Notes: generated by a model not told the origin, from the letters alone. A stretch of 64,000 bases of DNA from Nocardioides panacisoli (GCF_019448235.1 NZ_CP080409.1:558001-622000), one strand, 5' to 3'; positions 30,931 to 39,257 are shown, numbered from the stretch's first letter. Numbers and translations are program-made.

Positions 30931-30972
30931 CGAGAGCCCCACCGGTGCCACCAGCGCCCGGTGGGGCTCTCG
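30931..30972. terminator. Terminator-like hairpin after the acyl-CoA synthetase gene
   Basis: A perfect 14-bp stem (30931-30944 with 30959-30972) encloses a 14-base loop. There is no T tract. Confidence 0.75.
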
Positions 30973-31008
30973 TCGTCGGGGCGGTACCCACCGTGTGAGA
31001 CTGCTCCG

Positions 31009-32232
31009 ATGCCGTCCGCACCACCTGCCGGAGAGCCCGCCCCCGAGGACGGTGCCCTCCCCGGGGCCGCACTCGAGGAGCTCGGCGCCACCAGCTTCGG
31101 GATCTACCTGCACGTGCCGTTCTGCACCGTGCGCTGCGGCTACTGCGACTTCAACACCTACACCGCCGAGGAGCTGGGCAACGGCGTCTCGCGGGCGACG
31201 TACGCCGACAGCGCGATCGCCGAGCTGCGGCTCGCCCGCGAGGTGCTCGGCGAGGTCGACCTCCCGGTGGAGACGGTCTTCGTCGGCGGCGGGACGCCCA
31301 CCCTGCTGGCGCCCGAGGACCTCGGTGCGGTGCTGAGGGCCGTGGACGACACCTTCGGTCTCGCCCCGGGCGCCGAGGTCACCACCGAGGCCAACCCCGA
31401 CTCCGTCGACGCGGCGAGCCTGGCGCGGCTGCGCGAGGCCGGTTACGACCGGATCTCCTTCGGCATGCAGTCGGCGGTGCCGCACGTGCTGGCCACCCTG
31501 GACCGCACCCACGACCCCGACCGCGTGCCCGACGTCGTCGCGGCCGCCCGCTCGGCGGGGTTCGACCAGGTGAGCCTGGACCTGATCCACGGCACGCCGG
31601 GGGAGTCCTTGGCGGACTGGTCGCGTTCGTTGGAGGCCGCGCTCGCCTGCGAGCCCGACCACGTGTCGGCGTACTCGCTCATCGTCGAGGAGGGAACCGC
31701 CCTGGGGCGCCGGGTCGACCGCGGCGAGGTGCCGGCCCCCGACGAGGACGACCAGGCCGACAAGTACCTCCTCGCCGACGAGGCGCTCTCCGCGGCGGGC
31801 CTGGAGTGGTACGAGGTGTCGAACTGGGCACGCGACGAGGACGCCCGCTGCCGCCACAACCTGGCCTACTGGACCGGCGGCCACTGGTGGGGGATCGGTC
31901 CCGGGGCGCACTCCCACGTCGGCGGGGTGCGCTGGTGGAACGTCAAGCACCCCGCGGCGTACGCCGGCCGCCTCGCGGCCGGCCGCAGCCCGGCGCTGGG
32001 GAGGGAGGTCCTCGACGCCCCGACCCGGCACGTCGAGCGGGTGCTCCTCGAGGTCCGCCTCCGCGACGGCCTGCCCCCGGACGTCCTGACCGCCACCGAA
32101 CGGGCCGTGGTGCCGGAGCTGGTGCAGCGCGGCCTGGTCGAGCCCGAGGCGTGGCGCGCCAGCGGACGGGTCCGCCTGACCCGGGACGGTCGCCTGCTCG
32201 CCGACCTCGTGGTGCGCGAACTCCTCGGCTGA
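31009..32232 (+). CDS. hemW: Radical SAM haem chaperone HemW
   Basis: HemW (once called coproporphyrinogen III oxidase-like) is a radical SAM protein that binds haem and delivers it to target proteins. The 407-residue protein has the [4Fe-4S] motif CTVRCGYC (C39, C43, C46) after GIYLHVPF, the VFVGGGTPTLL motif, and the HemW-type DLIHGTPGE block. It lacks the extra N-terminal features of true HemN oxidases. GAGACT lies 6 bases before the ATG, a weak leaderless-type box. The gene keeps its normal position between lepA and hrcA. Confidence 0.94.
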   Translation: MPSAPPAGEPAPEDGALPGAALEELGATSFGIYLHVPFCTVRCGYCDFNTYTAEELGNGVSRATYADSAIAELRLAREVLGEVDLPVETVFVGGGTPTLLAPEDLGAVLRAVDDTFGLAPGAEVTTEANPDSVDAASLARLREAGYDRISFGMQSAVPHVLATLDRTHDPDRVPDVVAAARSAGFDQVSLDLIHGTPGESLADWSRSLEAALACEPDHVSAYSLIVEEGTALGRRVDRGEVPAPDEDDQADKYLLADEALSAAGLEWYEVSNWARDEDARCRHNLAYWTGGHWWGIGPGAHSHVGGVRWWNVKHPAAYAGRLAAGRSPALGREVLDAPTRHVERVLLEVRLRDGLPPDVLTATERAVVPELVQRGLVEPEAWRASGRVRLTRDGRLLADLVVRELLG

Positions 32233-32259
32233 GGAGGAGGCGCCGCCTACAGTGGTGGC

Positions 32260-32622
32260 GTGTCCGACTCCGCTCCACCGCCCGAGCCCGGCGAGCCCTA
32301 CCGTCAGCCCGGCTCCTACACGCCATACCCGTACGGCCCACCGCCCGGGTACGCCGTGCCCCACCCGGGTGCGCCCTACGGGCTCGACCCGCTCACCGGG
32401 CGGCCGCTGTCGGACAAGTCCAAGGTCGTCGCCGGCGTGCTGCAGGTGGTGCTGCCCTTCGGCGTCGGTCGCTTCTACACCGGCCACGTCGGGCTCGGCA
32501 TCGCCCAGCTCGTGGTCACGCTCGTCACCTGCGGCGTCGGCGCCCTGTGGCCCTTCATCGACGGCATCGTGATCCTCGCCGGCCAGCCGACCGACCCCCA
32601 GGGCCGGCTGCTGCGCACCTGA
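32260..32622 (+). CDS. TM2 domain-containing membrane protein
   Basis: A 120-residue protein: a Pro/Tyr-rich tail (PYRQPGSYTPYPYGPPPGY) followed by a TM2 domain from about residue 50, with SKVVAGVLQVVLPFGVGRFYTGH, a second helix and WPFIDGIVIL. TM2 proteins have two helices joined by a short turn and no agreed function. GTG 32260 lies 6 bases after TACAGT (32248-32253). The 3' end is followed at once by three copies of the GAGTCGGCACTTCTT-type motif. Confidence 0.9.
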   Translation: MSDSAPPPEPGEPYRQPGSYTPYPYGPPPGYAVPHPGAPYGLDPLTGRPLSDKSKVVAGVLQVVLPFGVGRFYTGHVGLGIAQLVVTLVTCGVGALWPFIDGIVILAGQPTDPQGRLLRT

Positions 32623-32630
32623 ACGAGGTC

Positions 32631-32688
32631 GAGTCGGCACTTCTTCCGGTCGAGTCGGCACTTCTTGAGCATTGAATCGGCACTTTCC
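32631..32688 (+). repeat. Three copies of the GAGTCGGCACTTCTT-type motif after the TM2 gene
   Basis: GAGTCGGCACTTCTT at 32631-32645 and 32652-32666 are identical; GAATCGGCACTTTCC at 32674-32688 is a degenerate third copy. Periods are 21 and 22 bases. The block begins 9 bases after the TM2 stop and matches the one after etfA. Confidence 0.8.
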
Positions 32689-32696
32689 CCGATTCA
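32673..32696. terminator. Hairpin at the end of the motif block
   Basis: TGAATCGG (32673-32680) pairs with CCGATTCA (32689-32696) around an 8-base loop. It could end the TM2 transcript. Confidence 0.45.
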
Positions 32697-32721
32697 GTAC
32701 GCACCTGCGCCGCCGCGTCCC

Positions 32722-33031
32722 TCGGCGCCCACTCCGGCCGAGCTCCTCAGGTCGTCACGGTGCTGGTCCGGGTGCCGACCCTGCGGTGCTCGCCTCCGCG
32801 GCACCTCGTTCCTCGGCGCCCACTCCGGCCGAGCTCCTCAGGTCGTCACGGTGCTGGTCCGGGTGCCGACCCTGCGGTGCTCGCCTCCGCGGCACCTCGT
32901 TCCTCGGCGCCCACTCCGGCCGAGCTCCTCAGGTCGTCACGGTGCTGGTCCGGGTGCCGACCCTGCGGTGCTCGCCTCCGCGGCACCTCGTTCCTCGGCG
33001 CCCACTCCGGCCGAGCTCCTCAGGTCGTCAC
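32722..33031. repeat. 91-bp tandem array, 3.4 copies, ending in the last codons of the DUF3097 gene
   Basis: The start TCGGCGCCCACTCCGG recurs at 32722, 32813, 32904 and 32995: three full 91-bp units and a 37-bp partial. The units appear identical or nearly so. In the last copy TCAGGTCGTCAC is the complement of the final codons and stop of the minus-strand DUF3097 gene, so each copy carries a duplicate of that gene end. The region 32697-33019 holds no gene. Confidence 0.95.
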
Positions 33032-33871
33032 GAAGTCAATGAGCTCCTCGACCCGCCCCAGCAGCTCCGGCTCGAGGTCGGCGAACGAGTTCACGCGCGA
33101 CAGGATCTGCTGCCAGGCCCGCGCGATGTCGGCCTGGTTGCGGTGCGGCCAGCCCAGGTGCTGGCAGATCCCGTGCTTCCACTCGATGGTGCGGGGGATC
33201 GTCGGCCACGCCGAGAGCCCGAGCCGGTCCGGCTTCACCGCCTGCCAGATGTCGACGTAGGGGTGCCCGAGGATCTTCACGTGCGGCCCGACCTCGGACC
33301 GGGCGATCGAGGCGGCGATGCGCGACTCTTTCGAGCCGCGCACGAGGTGGTCGACCAGCACCCCGACCCTGCGCTCGGGGCCCGGGCGGAAGTCGACCAG
33401 GTGGTCGGCGAGGTCGTCGACGCCGCCGAGGTACTCCACGACGACACCCTCGATGCGCAGGTCGTCCCCCCAGACCTTCTCCACCAGCTCGGCATCGTGG
33501 CGTCCCTCGACGAAGATCCGGCTCGCGCGGGCGACGCGGGCCTTCGCGCCCTTCACCGCGATCGAGCCACTGGCAGTGCGCTCGGGCCGCGACGGTCCCG
33601 CCGGCGCGGGACGTCGCACCGGCGCGGTGAGCACCACCGGCCTGCCCTCGAGCAGGAACCCCGGCCCCAGGGGGAAGGTGCGCCGCTTGCCCCGTCGGTC
33701 CTCCAGGGTCAGCGTGTGCAGGTCGCGGTCGACGGCGACGATCTCGCCGCACCAGTCGGTCGTGACCTCCTCGACCACCTCACCGATCTCGGCGGGCGCC
33801 TCGGTGGCACGTCCCCGCTTGGGTGCGCGCCAGTCGCCGGACAGGACGTCGGAGCCGTAACGATCTCTCAC
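33020..33871 (-). CDS. DUF3097 domain-containing protein
   Basis: A 283-residue actinobacterial protein of unknown function. The N-terminal half has a small beta domain (WCGEIVAVDRDLHTLTLEDRRGK); the C-terminal half has a Toprim-like segment: RIFVEGRHDAELVEKVWGDDLR, then GVLVDHLVRGSKESRIA and a conserved HGICQHLGWPHR. The acidic RIFVEGxxDAEL and LVDH motifs suggest metal-dependent nucleic-acid chemistry, but this is inference. GTG 33871 gives MRDRYGSDVLSG, with GGAGA upstream; ATG 33889 is an alternative. The stop is inside the 91-bp array. Confidence 0.82.
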   Translation of the reverse strand: MRDRYGSDVLSGDWRAPKRGRATEAPAEIGEVVEEVTTDWCGEIVAVDRDLHTLTLEDRRGKRRTFPLGPGFLLEGRPVVLTAPVRRPAPAGPSRPERTASGSIAVKGAKARVARASRIFVEGRHDAELVEKVWGDDLRIEGVVVEYLGGVDDLADHLVDFRPGPERRVGVLVDHLVRGSKESRIAASIARSEVGPHVKILGHPYVDIWQAVKPDRLGLSAWPTIPRTIEWKHGICQHLGWPHRNQADIARAWQQILSRVNSFADLEPELLGRVEELIDFVTT

Positions 33872-33938
33872 GAGGGGTGAATCTCCCATCGCGACCGTGC
33901 CGATCCCCGCATTTCCCGCGGTGAGTGCCCGATCGATC

Positions 33939-34790
33939 TCAGGCGAGGGGGAGTCGCTTCTGGTCCCGCCGCAGCTGGCCGTAGCCGCGGCGTACCGCCT
34001 CGGCCAGGTGGTCGCGGGGGAACGGCCACTCGCCCTCGGCGAGCGCGCGCTCCGCCGGTACGCCGTTGCCGGCGAGGTCCTGGATCGTCTGGGCCACCGC
34101 CCCGACGTCGCCGTGCTGGGCCCCGACGAACGCCTGGTCGACCACGGACCCGTGGCCCGGCACCACGATCGAGTCCGGCGTGAGCAGTCCCAACACGAGG
34201 TCGAGCGCGGCGGGCCACTCCAACGGGTGGCAGTCCGGTCCGTACGCCGGCGGGCCCGACTCCTCGACGAGGTCCCCGGTGAAGAGCACCCCGGCGTCGG
34301 GGACGCCCACCACCAGGTCGCCGGCGGTGTGGCCCCGGCCCGGGTGGACGAGTTCGACCACCCGGTCACCGAGGTCGAGTGCGCCGACCCCGGAGATCGT
34401 TTGGTCCGCGGCGACGACCTCGGTGGCCAGGACCTCGGCGCGGTGCGTGTCGTCGGGGTCGGCGTCGTACGCCGCCTTGCTGCGGTCCCCGGAGGCGACG
34501 GTGCGCGCCGCGGCCTCCTCGGTCGCGTGGATGGGCAGGGCGGCGCCGAACGCGTCACGGAAGGTGGCGTTGCCGAAGGTGTGGTCGAAGTGCTCGTGGG
34601 TGTTGACGACCGCGGTCACGTCGCCCACGCCCAGGGCGCGGACGTCGTCGACCAGGGTGCGCGCGGCAGTGCCGGAGCCGTGGGTGTCGACGACCACGAC
34701 GCCGTCACGTCCGACGACCAGGCCCACGTTGAGCGCGAACCATTCCTGGTGGGCGACCCACACGCGGTCGGCGATCTCGGTGAACGGCAC
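33939..34790 (-). CDS. Metallo-beta-lactamase-fold hydrolase
   Basis: A 283-residue protein of the metallo-beta-lactamase superfamily. The metal motif is NTHEHFDHTFG (HxHxDH variant with F) near residue 60, a third ligand is in HPGRGHTAGDL near 150, an Asp in LFTGDLVEES near 170, and a late VPGHGSVVDQ. The layout is like the quinohaemoprotein/L-PQQ-related and subclass B2-B3 type family; the substrate is unknown. The frame opens at GTG 34799, but TACCGT (complement of 34798-34803) lies 7 bases before GTG 34790, so I take MPFTEIADRVWV as the real start. Confidence 0.87.
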   Translation of the reverse strand: MPFTEIADRVWVAHQEWFALNVGLVVGRDGVVVVDTHGSGTAARTLVDDVRALGVGDVTAVVNTHEHFDHTFGNATFRDAFGAALPIHATEEAAARTVASGDRSKAAYDADPDDTHRAEVLATEVVAADQTISGVGALDLGDRVVELVHPGRGHTAGDLVVGVPDAGVLFTGDLVEESGPPAYGPDCHPLEWPAALDLVLGLLTPDSIVVPGHGSVVDQAFVGAQHGDVGAVAQTIQDLAGNGVPAERALAEGEWPFPRDHLAEAVRRGYGQLRRDQKRLPLA

Positions 34791-34797
34791 GACCCCC

Positions 34798-34803
34798 ACG
34801 GTA
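34798..34803 (-). promoter_or_regulatory. Leaderless-type -10 box that decides the hydrolase start
   Basis: TACCGT on the minus strand overlaps the first possible GTG (34799) and sits 7 bases before the second (34790), which is therefore preferred. Confidence 0.55.
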
Positions 34804-34818
34804 GTGCCGGGCGTGGTG

Positions 34819-35553
34819 TCAGCAGAGGCCGGCGTGGAGCTCCTCGCGCAGCAGCTCGCCGAGCTCGGTGGTGGTGGTCGCGGTCCGTGGGAAGCGCAGC
34901 TCGCGGCGGTGCGCCCCGGAGTGGTCCACCCAGTGCACCTCGACGCGGTCGGGCGCGAGGCCGCTGAGGCCGACGCCCGCGATCCGGCCGGCCGGCACGG
35001 CGGCCGAGGTCGCGACGGCGTGGCGCAGCTCCTCCTGGTGGCACTCGTTGGCGTGCTCCATCGATCGCTGGAGGAATCCGCGGTTGAGGTGCAGGTCGGG
35101 GGCGTTGAACGCGGCCAGCGGGACCCGCCGGCGCGACTCGGGCCGGTCCTCGCGGTCCAGCACCACCATCTCGGCGTGCACCGTCACCAGCGTGCGGACC
35201 TCCGAGCAGCACGCGCACTCCTCGAGATCGGCGCGCAGTGGCCCGGCGATGGTGAGGACCTCGCCGCGGTCGGGCGAGCCCGGCGCCCCGAGGCCGCTGG
35301 CGACGGTGAGCAGTGCGCTGCGTCCCTCGTGGGCGGCCAGCGCGAGTGCGGCGGTGGCGGGGCAGGAGAAGCCGGGGCGGCCGTCGACGTCCTGCATGCG
35401 CAGCACGGGTACGGCGCCGGGGTGGTCGGGCTCGATGCCGTCGCTGATGTCCTCGATGCCGTCGACGACGAGTTGCACGTCGGCGGGGCAGGACAGGATG
35501 CTGCGCGCGGTGGCCGCGGTCCGGCGGTGTCCGGTGGTCTGGTCGACGGTCAC
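34819..35553 (-). CDS. DUF2470 domain protein, HugZ-like haem/iron protein
   Basis: A 244-residue protein. Residues about 10-140 resemble a split-barrel, pyridoxamine-oxidase-like fold (FSCPATAALALAAHEGRSALLTVAS, then LTIAGPL); residues about 160-244 are a DUF2470 domain (EHANECHQEELRHAV, then DRVEVHWVDHSGAHRRELRFP). This domain pair is found in haem-degrading HugZ-type proteins and related chloroplast proteins. It has a strong AGGAGGA site (complement of 35558-35564) before GTG 35553. Upstream lies an iron box, so iron limitation probably induces it. I infer a role in haem iron use. Confidence 0.82.
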   Translation of the reverse strand: MTVDQTTGHRRTAATARSILSCPADVQLVVDGIEDISDGIEPDHPGAVPVLRMQDVDGRPGFSCPATAALALAAHEGRSALLTVASGLGAPGSPDRGEVLTIAGPLRADLEECACCSEVRTLVTVHAEMVVLDREDRPESRRRVPLAAFNAPDLHLNRGFLQRSMEHANECHQEELRHAVATSAAVPAGRIAGVGLSGLAPDRVEVHWVDHSGAHRRELRFPRTATTTTELGELLREELHAGLC

Positions 35554-35571
35554 GACGTCCTCCTGACTTGT

Positions 35572-35590
35572 TTAGGTGAGCCTAACCTAC
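35572..35590. promoter_or_regulatory. DtxR/IdeR iron box
   Basis: TTAGGTGAGCCTAACCTAC matches the 19-bp actinobacterial iron box TTAGGTTAGSCTAACCTAA at 17 positions, and its core TTAGGT/CCTAA halves are intact. It lies 19 bases upstream of the DUF2470 start on the minus strand. Confidence 0.88.
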
Positions 35591-35664
35591 AGTCTCGGGG
35601 TCGGGGAAGGTGAGTCGTCCCACGGGCCGCGCGCCGCCGTTCGGGCCGGGGTGGGCCTCGACGG

Positions 35665-35670
35665 TAGAGT
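35665..35670 (+). promoter_or_regulatory. -10 box of hrcA
   Basis: TAGAGT lies directly against the left arm of the CIRCE element, sharing its last T. This would let HrcA block polymerase. Confidence 0.6.
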
Positions 35671-35696
35671 TGGCACTCACCGGTTCGGAGTGCCAG
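35670..35696. promoter_or_regulatory. CIRCE operator for HrcA
   Basis: TTGGCACTC at 35670-35678 and GAGTGCCAG at 35688-35696 are separated by 9 bases, matching CIRCE (TTAGCACTC-N9-GAGTGCTAA) with compensating changes in both arms. It sits 16 bases before the hrcA start. Confidence 0.95.
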
Positions 35697-35712
35697 CACG
35701 AGGAGGAGCGAG

Positions 35713-36729
35713 ATGCAGGACGATCGCCGACTCGCCGTGCTGCGCGCCATCGTGGAGGACTACGTGGCGACCGAGGAGCCCGTCGGCTCCAAGGCGCTCG
35801 TCGAGCGCCACGGTCTCCAGGTCTCGCCGGCCACGATCCGCAACGACATGGCCGCCCTGGAGGAGGACGGGTACCTCGCCCAGCCGCACACCAGCGCGGG
35901 GCGCGTGCCGACCGACAAGGGCTACCGGCTCTTCGTCGACCGGCTCACCACCATCAAGCCGATGAGTGGTGCCGAGCGGCGGGCGATCTCCACCTTCCTC
36001 GACGGCGCCAACGACCTCGACGACGTGGTGTCGCGCTCGGTGCGGGTGCTCTCGCAGTTGACGCGGCAGGTCGCGGTGGTCCAGTACCCGACGCTGTCCC
36101 GGTCCACGGTCCGCCACATCGAGGTGGTGGCGCTGACGCCGTCGCGGCTGCTGCTGGTGGTGATCCTCAGCAACGGTCGCGTGGAGCAGCGCCACGTGGA
36201 GCTGGAGACCGACTACGGCGAGGCCGACCTCGCGGTGCTCCGCTCGCGCGTCAACGTCGCGGCGACCGGCAAGCAGATCGTCGAGGCGGTCTCCTCGCTG
36301 GACGGCCTGGCCACCGACGACCTGCTCGACGCGGTGTCGAAGGACGTCGCGCTCACCCTGGTCGAGGCGATGAGCGACCACAGCTCCGACGAGCGGTTCG
36401 TGGTGGGCGGAACGGCGAACCTCGCCCGGTTCGGCGACAGCTTCGAGACGGCCGTGGCGCCGTTGCTCGAGGCGCTGGAGGAGCAAGTGGTGCTGCTGAA
36501 GCTGCTCGGCGAGGCATCCTCCGGCGACGCCGTGACGGTGCGCATCGGCGCCGAGGGACCCTATGAGGAACTTTCCTCGACCAGCGTCGTGGCCACCGGC
36601 TACGGACCGCAGTCCGACGCGCTCGCCACGCTGGGCGTGGTCGGGCCGACGCGGATGGACTATCCGACCACCATGGCCGCCGTCCGCGCCGTGGCCCGCT
36701 ACGTCTCCCGCATCCTCGACGAGGGCTGA
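35713..36729 (+). CDS. hrcA: Heat-inducible transcription repressor HrcA
   Basis: HrcA binds CIRCE elements and represses groE/dnaK-type genes at normal temperature; GroEL helps it fold. The 338-residue protein has the N-terminal winged helix ([20 protein letters not shown], then [31 protein letters not shown] in two adjoining blocks) and the C-terminal GAF-like domain with [16 protein letters not shown] and a closing [17 protein letters not shown]. It has a GAGGAGGAG ribosome site. The CIRCE element just upstream shows autoregulation. dnaJ follows 89 bases later. Confidence 0.98.
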   Translation: MQDDRRLAVLRAIVEDYVATEEPVGSKALVERHGLQVSPATIRNDMAALEEDGYLAQPHTSAGRVPTDKGYRLFVDRLTTIKPMSGAERRAISTFLDGANDLDDVVSRSVRVLSQLTRQVAVVQYPTLSRSTVRHIEVVALTPSRLLLVVILSNGRVEQRHVELETDYGEADLAVLRSRVNVAATGKQIVEAVSSLDGLATDDLLDAVSKDVALTLVEAMSDHSSDERFVVGGTANLARFGDSFETAVAPLLEALEEQVVLLKLLGEASSGDAVTVRIGAEGPYEELSSTSVVATGYGPQSDALATLGVVGPTRMDYPTTMAAVRAVARYVSRILDEG

Positions 36730-36818
36730 CCACCGACGCACCGGCCGAGCCAGTCCGGACCAGCCCGGATCCGGCCCCGACAGCACTGACGACACACCAA
36801 CGGAACCGAAGGAACCCC

Positions 36819-37988
36819 GTGACCCAGGACCTCTACGAGTTGCTCGGCGTGGACCGCAACGCCGACGAGGACGCCATCAAGAAGGCCTACCGGCGTCAGG
36901 CCCGCAAGCTCCACCCGGACGTCAACCCGGACCCGGAGGCGCAGGAGCAGTTCAAGCAGGTGTCGACGGCCTACGAGGTGCTCTCCGACCCCGACAAGCG
37001 GGCGGCGTACGACCGGGGCGGTGACCCCTTCGGCGGCGGCAGCAGCTTCGGTCAGGGCCAGGGCTTCTCCTTCACGGACATCATGGACGCCTTCTTCGGC
37101 GGAGGTGCTCCCGGCGGCGCGGCCGGCGGCCGTGGCCCCCGCTCCCGCGTACGCCGCGGGCAGGACGCCCTGATCCGGCTCGAGGTCGACCTCGCGGGGG
37201 CCGCCTTCGGCGTCTCGCGCGAGATCAAGGTCGACACCGCCATCATGTGCACCGCCTGCAGCGGCGACGGCGCGGCGCCGGGTTCCCGGCCGGTGCCGTG
37301 CGAGACCTGCCACGGGCAGGGCGAGGTCGCCCAGGTGCAGCGCTCCTTCCTCGGCGAGATCCGCACGCTGCGGCCGTGCCCGTCGTGCAACGGCTTCGGT
37401 ACGACGATCCCCGACCCGTGCCGCGAGTGCGCCGGCGACGGTCGGGTGCGGTCCCGGCGCACGCTCACCGTGAAGATCCCCGCCGGCGTGGACACCGGCA
37501 CCCGGGTCCAGCTCCCCGAGGAGGGCGAGGTCGGCCCCGGCGGCGGCCCGGCCGGTGACCTCTACGTCGAGATCCGCGTCGCCGAGCACGACACCTTCGT
37601 GCGCAACGGCAAGGACCTCCACTGCACCGTGACGGTCCCGATGACCGCGGCGGCGCTGGGCACCACGCTCCAGCTGCCGCTGCTCGAGGCCGACCTGGAA
37701 CCGGCCGAGGACTCCGAGGTGCAGACCAGCATCGAGCTGGAGCTGCCCGCGGGCACCCAGCCGGGCAAGGAGTACGTCCTGCGCGGCCACGGCGTACCCG
37801 GCCTGCGCGGGGGCCGGGGCAACCTCGTCGTGACGATCGACGTGGAGACCCCGACCCGCCTCGACGGCCGCCAGACCGAGCTGCTGCGCGAGCTCGCGGC
37901 GCTGCGCCACGAGGAGCAGCCCACCGGCAGCGTCGGTCCGGCTCCGCGGGGGATGTTCGGACGCCTCCGCGACGCCTTCAGTCACTGA
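36819..37988 (+). CDS. dnaJ: Molecular chaperone DnaJ, type I
   Basis: A 389-residue full-length J-protein that stimulates DnaK. J domain at residues 1-70 with HPD in KLHPDVNPD; a Gly/Phe-rich region ([12 protein letters not shown]); four zinc-finger repeats [24 protein letters not shown] and CRECAGDG at about 145-210; then the substrate-binding beta domains. In actinobacteria this hrcA-linked copy is usually the second DnaJ (DnaJ2), apart from the dnaK operon. GTG start at 36819 with GAAGGA before it. rsmE starts 16 bases after the stop. Confidence 0.97.
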   Translation: MTQDLYELLGVDRNADEDAIKKAYRRQARKLHPDVNPDPEAQEQFKQVSTAYEVLSDPDKRAAYDRGGDPFGGGSSFGQGQGFSFTDIMDAFFGGGAPGGAAGGRGPRSRVRRGQDALIRLEVDLAGAAFGVSREIKVDTAIMCTACSGDGAAPGSRPVPCETCHGQGEVAQVQRSFLGEIRTLRPCPSCNGFGTTIPDPCRECAGDGRVRSRRTLTVKIPAGVDTGTRVQLPEEGEVGPGGGPAGDLYVEIRVAEHDTFVRNGKDLHCTVTVPMTAAALGTTLQLPLLEADLEPAEDSEVQTSIELELPAGTQPGKEYVLRGHGVPGLRGGRGNLVVTIDVETPTRLDGRQTELLRELAALRHEEQPTGSVGPAPRGMFGRLRDAFSH

Positions 37989-38004
37989 GCCGCAGGAGCG
38001 CGAC

Positions 38005-38742
38005 GTGACGCTGCCGCAGCACCTCGTCGACTCGCTGGCCGACGCGGTCCGTGGGGGCGTGGTGACGGTCGAGGGTGAGGAGGCCCACCACGCCGTCGTC
38101 GTGCGCCGGCTGCGGACCGGGGAGTCGGTCCGCCTCGGCGACGGGCGTGGCCGCTACGCCGTCGGCGAGGTCGTGGCGACCACGAAGCGCTCCTTCGACG
38201 TCGCCGTCCACGAGGTGCACGACGTCGCCGAGCCGACGCCGCGCATCACCGTGGTGCAGGCCCTGCCCAAGGGGGACCGGGGTGAGCTCTCGGTCGAGGT
38301 GCTCACCGAGGTCGGCGTCGCGACCGTCGTGCCCTGGGCCGCGGCCCGCAGCGTCGCGGTCTGGAAGGGGGAGCGCGCCACCAAGTCGCACCGCAAGTGG
38401 CAGGCGACGGCGCGGGAGGCCGCCAAGCAGGCCCGGCGCGCGTGGGCGCCCGAAGTCACCCCGCTGGCGACGACCTCCGAGGTCGTCGACCGCCTCGCGG
38501 GTGCCGACCTGGCCGTGGTGCTGCACGAGAATGCCGACACCGCGATCGCGGCCCTGCCCGAGCCGGCCGGGGACGTCGTCGTGGTGGTCGGCCCCGAGGG
38601 CGGACTGGCGCCGGAGGAGCTCGACGCGTTCACCCGGGCCGGCGCGACGCCGGTCCGCATGGGAGTGGAGGTGCAGCGCACCTCCACGGCGGGACTCAGC
38701 GCCGTCGCCGCCCTGCTCTCACGGACCGAGCGGTGGCGCTGA
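38005..38742 (+). CDS. rsmE: 16S rRNA (uracil(1498)-N(3))-methyltransferase
   Basis: RsmE methylates U1498 of 16S rRNA in the 30S subunit. The 245-residue SPOUT enzyme shows the PUA-like N-terminus (VEGEEAHHAVVVRRLRTGE), ALPKGDRGELSVEVLTEVG, the KWQATAREAAKQARR block, and the knot motif VVVGPEGGLAPEELDAF with a last AGLSAVAALL. GTG 38005 has AGGAG upstream. It completes the hrcA-dnaJ-rsmE operon, a common order. Confidence 0.96.
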   Translation: MTLPQHLVDSLADAVRGGVVTVEGEEAHHAVVVRRLRTGESVRLGDGRGRYAVGEVVATTKRSFDVAVHEVHDVAEPTPRITVVQALPKGDRGELSVEVLTEVGVATVVPWAAARSVAVWKGERATKSHRKWQATAREAAKQARRAWAPEVTPLATTSEVVDRLAGADLAVVLHENADTAIAALPEPAGDVVVVVGPEGGLAPEELDAFTRAGATPVRMGVEVQRTSTAGLSAVAALLSRTERWR

Positions 38743-38744
38743 GG

Positions 38745-39257
38745 TCACTCCACCACGATGGTGGCCCGGACCTCCTCCGCGCCGTTGCCCTCCGCGCCAC
38801 CGGAGGGGTCGGAGGTCATCGCGACGAAGGTGTAGGTGCCCGCGTCGAGCGAGGAGACGTCGACCTTGGTCCGCCACGGGTACAGCCTGTCCATCCAGCC
38901 CTCCGCGGTGGCGAAGCCCTCCAGCACGGTCGCACCGTCGGCGTCGAGCACCTGCCACGGGACGTTCGCCTCGGGGGAGTTGGCGGTGCCGGAGGCGGTG
39001 AAGCGGCCCGACACGGTGGCTCCCTCGGCCGGCTTGTCCAGCGTGATGTTGTCGGACTCGCGGACGCCGGAGTCCTCGGTCGGCTGCTCGGTGGCCTCGG
39101 TCGTCTCGGTCTCCTCCGGCGTGGCCTCGCTGGTGGGTGAGGACGCCGAGTCCGACGCCGTGGGGTCGGTGGCGGGCTCGTCGTCGCCGCAACCGGTGAG
39201 GGTCGCGGCGGCGAGCAGGCCGGTCAGGACGAGGGCGGGGAAGGATGTGCGTCGCAT
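38745..39257 (-). CDS. Lipoprotein with Gmad2-type immunoglobulin-like domain
   Basis: A 170-residue exported protein. Signal peptide and lipobox TLTGC give a lipidated Cys at residue 23. A Thr/Ser/Glu-rich linker follows to about residue 70, then a beta-sandwich domain (ITLDKPAEGATVSGRFTASG, then SSLDAGTYTFVAMTSDPSGG) resembling Gmad2 domains of spore-germination and cell-surface proteins. The function is unknown; it is presumably on the outer face of the membrane. It is convergent with rsmE (2 bases apart) and divergent from the HIT gene. Confidence 0.8.
   Translation of the reverse strand: MRRTSFPALVLTGLLAAATLTGCGDDEPATDPTASDSASSPTSEATPEETETTEATEQPTEDSGVRESDNITLDKPAEGATVSGRFTASGTANSPEANVPWQVLDADGATVLEGFATAEGWMDRLYPWRTKVDVSSLDAGTYTFVAMTSDPSGGAEGNGAEEVRATIVVE

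Noticed and set aside
29044..32661. 1205-codon minus-strand open frame opposite the acyl-CoA synthetase and hemW genes
   Set aside because: Antisense to two clear genes with full motifs; composition typical of shadow frames in high-GC DNA.
32722..33031. CRISPR array
   Set aside because: Units of 91 bp are joined directly with no variable spacers, and no cas gene is nearby. The same applies to the 60-bp array at 16181-16386.
32665..33880. Plus-strand open frames across the 91-bp array (repetitive RCWSGCRPCG-type protein)
   Set aside because: They are translations of the DNA repeat followed by antisense of DUF3097; 91 is not a multiple of 3, so the frame shifts at each unit, and there is no start signal.
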